DNA from: ASV31 sp965229765
Lineage (GTDB): Bacteria > Pseudomonadota > Alphaproteobacteria > Rhodobacterales > Rhodobacteraceae
Assembly: GCA_965229765.1 (NCBI GenBank)
Contig: CBDDJT010000003.1
Coordinates: 124,001-188,000, forward strand
Direction of reading: 5' to 3'
DNA: 64,000 nt
The notes beneath the pieces were generated by a model. It was given only the letters and a program-made list of their open reading frames with translations, was not told the origin of the DNA and searched no databases. Numbering within the stretch: position 1 is the stretch's first letter; each line of letters begins with the position of its first letter. Below are positions 62,535 to 64,000 of this stretch, one piece after another. The translations under genes were made by a program, and so were the position numbers.

Positions 62535-63883
62535 GCTCCGGTCCGTTTGCGGTAGACGATGTCGACATAGACGGCCAGCACCAGCACGACGCCCACCACG
62601 ATGTTCTGGTAGGGCGCGTCCACGCCGACCATGGCCATGCCCGATTGCAGCGACTGCATGATGAGCGCACCGAGGATGGCGCCGTAGATGGTGCCGACGC
62701 CCCCGGCCAGAGCGGTGCCGCCGATGACCGCCGCGGCGATCACGCGCAGTTCGTCCAGCGTGCCGATGTCATTGGAATGGAAGGTCTGCCGCGCGCTGGC
62801 CACGATGGCCGACACGGCACAGAGAAGGCCCACGATGGCAAAGACCTTGACCGTCAGAAGCCGGGTCTGGATGCCCGATAGCTGCGCCGCCTCGGGGTTG
62901 CCGCCGGTGGCGAAGATATAGCGGCCCAGCCGGGTGCGGCTGGCCACGAAGGTCATGGCGACGGCCACGATAATCAGCAGGAAGACCGAGATCGGCAGTC
63001 CGTAACCGGTGGTGAAGCCTTCCGGCATGACCTCGCCCCGGTCCTCGAACATGCGTTCAAGGCGGCGCGTCGGCACCTCGTAGGCATTCAGGATGGCGAC
63101 AAAGCCCATGATAAGCACCGTCACGACCCCGGCCAGCGACATCTCTGCCCAGAACGGCTTTACCGGGAAATCGTGCATCAGCTTGGCCCGGCGCGACGAG
63201 AACAACCCGTAGCAGGCCGCGGCCACGGCCAGCAGGCCGAAGACCCAGCTCCAGGTCACGCCCAGCGTGCCGTTGATGCCGCCCAGCAGCTGGAAATTGG
63301 CGTCGAGCGGGCCGATCGTCTGGCCGCCGGTCAGGTGCCAGGCCACATTGCGCCAGACGAAAAGCCCGCCCAGCGTCACGATGAAGGCGGGGATGCCAAG
63401 GTAGCCGATCAGCCAGCCGTGGAAGCTTCCGATGATGACGCCGGTTGCAAGGCCCACGAGAATGGCGATGGGCGCAATTGCCGGATGCTCCAGCCCCATG
63501 CCCAGCCAGTTCGGCACGATGATCGTCTGGGTGACGGCCATCATGGCGCTGCAGGTGGCCAGAAGCGAGCCGACGGACAGGTCGATATGGCGCGTGACGA
63601 TGACGAAGACCATCGCGGTGGCCATGATCGCCACGCTGACGGTCTGGATCGTCAGGTTGAAGATGTTGCGCGGGGTCAGGAAACGCCCGTCGACGATCCA
63701 GCCGAAGGGATTGAAGGACACATCGCCCCTCAGCGCCTGGCTGTTGATGCCGGTCCAGATCTGGAACACGATGCAGATCACGGCGAAGGCGCCGATCATG
63801 CCCAGCAGCCTTGTATCAAGCTCAAGTGCCGCGATGAAGCCGCGTTTCTGGACGCGTGTCGGTTCGTTGATGTCGTCGGTCAT
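62531..63883 (-). CDS. xylH: Xylose ABC transporter permease
   Basis: Inner-membrane permease of 450 residues with about 11-12 helices, CUT2 family. Landmarks: VTRHIDLSVGSLLATCSAMMAV, GIPAFIVTLGGLFVWR and FATGGNPEAAQLSGI, with GGTALAGGVGTIYGAILGALIMQSL near the end. Forms the xylose importer with XylG and the binding protein encoded upstream. ATG at 63883 has GAAAGA upstream. Confidence 0.95.
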   Translation of the reverse strand: MTDDINEPTRVQKRGFIAALELDTRLLGMIGAFAVICIVFQIWTGINSQALRGDVSFNPFGWIVDGRFLTPRNIFNLTIQTVSVAIMATAMVFVIVTRHIDLSVGSLLATCSAMMAVTQTIIVPNWLGMGLEHPAIAPIAILVGLATGVIIGSFHGWLIGYLGIPAFIVTLGGLFVWRNVAWHLTGGQTIGPLDANFQLLGGINGTLGVTWSWVFGLLAVAAACYGLFSSRRAKLMHDFPVKPFWAEMSLAGVVTVLIMGFVAILNAYEVPTRRLERMFEDRGEVMPEGFTTGYGLPISVFLLIIVAVAMTFVASRTRLGRYIFATGGNPEAAQLSGIQTRLLTVKVFAIVGLLCAVSAIVASARQTFHSNDIGTLDELRVIAAAVIGGTALAGGVGTIYGAILGALIMQSLQSGMAMVGVDAPYQNIVVGVVLVLAVYVDIVYRKRTGA

Positions 63884-63915
63884 TTCGGTCTTTCGGTCGC
63901 GCGAGGGCAAGGTGC

Positions 63916-63941
63916 GTCCCCACCCGCCGACGGGCGGGGAC
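63916..63941 (-). promoter_or_regulatory. Hairpin between xylF and xylH
   Basis: GTCCCC-x-CCCG pairs with CGGG-x-GGGGAC around a four-base loop, with one internal mismatch. It lies 22 bp after the xylF stop. No T-run follows. Like the dctP hairpin, it fits an element that protects or attenuates the mRNA after the binding-protein gene. Confidence 0.6.
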
Positions 63942-63963
63942 GCGATGCAGTCAACCGATCAGA

Positions 63964-64000
63964 TCAGTTGCAGGGGGCCGGGCCACCGGACACGCCCTGG
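63964..64000 (-). CDS. xylF: Sugar ABC transporter binding protein, C-terminal end only
   Basis: Only the last 11 codons are inside the window, ending GGPAPCN and a TGA at 63964-63966. The frame is open to the right edge. Identity as the xylose-binding protein XylF is inferred purely from its place before xylH. Confidence 0.6.
   Translation of the reverse strand, partial: QGVSGGPAPCN

Overview
The window is high-GC DNA with densely packed genes, frequent stop/start overlaps (mostly ATGA or GTGA) and some GTG or TTG starts. Gene content points to an alphaproteobacterium of the Rhodobacteraceae (roseobacter or paracoccus type). The pointers are a TRAP transporter, an Mrp (Mnh/Pha) antiporter set, a glgPBCAX-pgm glycogen operon, an Hpa homoprotocatechuate operon, a RirA-like iron box and a Hint-domain RTX protein. 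No rRNA, tRNA, CRISPR array, IS element or phage gene was seen.

Layout, left to right. 1-2.05 kb: copper-exporting P-type ATPase (cut by the left edge) behind a textbook CueR-type promoter. 2.06-10.9 kb: an eight-gene minus-strand catabolic operon (reductase, Rieske dioxygenase alpha with a frameshift, beta subunit, acyl-CoA ligase, cysteine-less thiolase, DUF35-pseudoSDR fusion, cyclase, SDR). It is divergent from a MarR regulator, with a 16-bp palindrome in the shared promoter. 10.9-13.8 kb: TRAP transporter dctPQM, probably the uptake system for the same or a related substrate. 14-21.1 kb: a signal-peptide protein resembling phosphodiester glycosidases, an anchored proline-rich protein of unknown function, and three translationally coupled genes matching the polyprenyl-phosphoryl-arabinose pathway (HAD-UbiA, DprE1-like, DprE2-like). 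21.2-22.7 kb: membrane alpha/beta hydrolase. 22.8-29.5 kb: Mrp antiporter operon led by a tandem universal stress protein, divergent from an OxyR-like regulator that lacks the peroxide-sensing cysteine. 30.5-33.4 kb: ferric-iron binding protein and its permease, placed tail to tail with a strong terminator between them; no ATPase gene is nearby. 33.5-35.4 kb: GntR regulator and DEAD-box helicase. 35.4-36.5 kb: a decayed stretch with remnants of a LacI regulator and a sugar ABC permease. 36.7-38.8 kb: secreted RTX/Hint protein. 38.9-45.5 kb: homoprotocatechuate meta-cleavage operon (hpaF, hpaR, hpaE, two unrelated extradiol dioxygenases, FAH decarboxylase, hydratase, class II aldolase). 45.6-58.6 kb: glycogen operon glgP-B-C-A-X-pgm plus amylosucrase, behind two LacI-type operators. 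58.8-64 kb: xylose isomerase, xylulokinase, a small membrane protein and the xylFGH ABC transporter (xylF cut by the right edge).

How it fits together. The window is mainly carbon acquisition and storage: aromatic or cyclic acids in two routes, xylose uptake and entry into central metabolism, and sucrose or glucose-1-phosphate to and from alpha-glucan. To this are added ion homeostasis (Cu, Na/H, Fe) and a putative envelope or exopolysaccharide pentose pathway. The last of these, spanning 14.0-21.1 kb, is the most likely place for an undescribed system; the DUF35-pseudoSDR/thiolase pair at 3.6-6.0 kb is the second.
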